Positions 63,952-64,000 of a stretch of DNA of 64,000 bases are shown piece after piece. A model generated the notes under the pieces. That model saw only the letters and a program-made list of their open reading frames with translations. It had not been told where the DNA came from and ran no database searches. How positions within the stretch are numbered: the stretch's first letter is position 1; each line of letters opens with the position of its first letter. The stretch comes from UBA1479 sp002706405. GTDB taxonomy: Bacteria; Pseudomonadota; Alphaproteobacteria; Rhodospirillales; Casp-alpha2. The translations under genes and the position numbers were made by a program. Where the stretch lies: NCBI GenBank assembly GCA_963972255.1, contig CAXATO010000014.1, forward strand, positions 1 through 64,000, given 5' to 3'.

Positions 63952-64000
63952 ATGTCCGACGAACAAACAGGCATGAAAAAAGGCCTGACCCGCTACGGCG
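63952..64000 (+). CDS. start of a probable IlvD/Edd-family dehydratase, cut by the window end
   Basis: Only 16 codons are visible: SDEQTGMKKGLTRYG. The LTRYGD-type phrase is typical for the first residues of dihydroxy-acid dehydratase-like (IlvD/Edd) enzymes. AAGGAAACC lies about six bases before the ATG. The assignment is tentative because no catalytic part is present. Confidence 0.4.
   Translation, partial: MSDEQTGMKKGLTRYG

Overview
The window is a high-GC, gene-dense chromosome segment from an alphaproteobacterium, most likely of the Rhodospirillales type. This is inferred from the tig-clpP-clpX-lon order, an Aap-type amino acid ABC transporter, an imuA-imuB-dnaE2 cassette preceded by a GAAC-N7-GAAC LexA box, an NDUFS4-like complex I subunit and a TRAP transporter. 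No rRNA, CRISPR array, insertion sequence, prophage or integrase was seen; almost all of the sequence is chromosomal housekeeping and metabolism.

Layout. 0.1-6.4 kb (minus): the protein quality-control block tig, clpP, clpX, lon. 6.5-9.7 kb (minus): tRNA-Leu, malonyl-CoA decarboxylase and a bifunctional NAD(P)HX repair enzyme. 9.9-16.9 kb (plus): a PAS histidine kinase, then the SOS mutasome imuA-imuB-dnaE2. 17-25.7 kb: a DUF302 protein, a CopD-like membrane protein, an alpha/beta-hydrolase-OsmC fusion, a Nudix hydrolase, an enoyl-CoA hydratase, cysK with a mercaptopyruvate sulfurtransferase, and an 800-residue secreted protein of unknown function. 25.9-31.7 kb: a LuxR-type regulator split by an in-frame stop, a TauE permease, an SDR, and a LysR/cupin/quinone oxidoreductase group.

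31.7-36.1 kb (minus): aapJQMP. 36.4-40.5 kb (plus): metC, hisI overlapping a His-rich COG0523 GTPase, a CxxC membrane protein and marC. 40.5-42.2 kb: a single-domain response regulator, a second LysR and a divergent 67-residue protein behind two palindromic sites. 42.2-42.66 kb is a non-coding stretch full of long inverted repeats. 42.7-45.6 kb is a DctPQM TRAP operon; 45.7-49.7 kb has a 2OG-Fe(II) oxygenase, msrA and katG. 50-52.2 kb has two overlapping Lin0512 paralogues, tRNA-Arg, an NDUFS4-like protein, tRNA-Pro and a DUF192 protein.

52.4-60.1 kb (plus) is a tightly coupled Mrp-like cation/proton antiporter operon without a full-length MrpA. It has three NuoL/M/N-type subunits and an extra small membrane protein. 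60.1-63.4 kb (minus) is the conserved circularly permuted ATP-grasp / alpha-E / transglutaminase trio, thought to act in peptide ligation and processing. The window ends with a small secreted protein and the first codons of a likely IlvD/Edd-family gene.

Most promising for follow-up: the unusual Mrp-like operon (third antiporter subunit, small extra subunit, possible AUA start, internal base-composition change), the structured intergenic region at 42.2-42.5 kb, the secreted protein with a trefoil-like C-terminus, the stop-interrupted LuxR gene, and the Lin0512 tandem pair.
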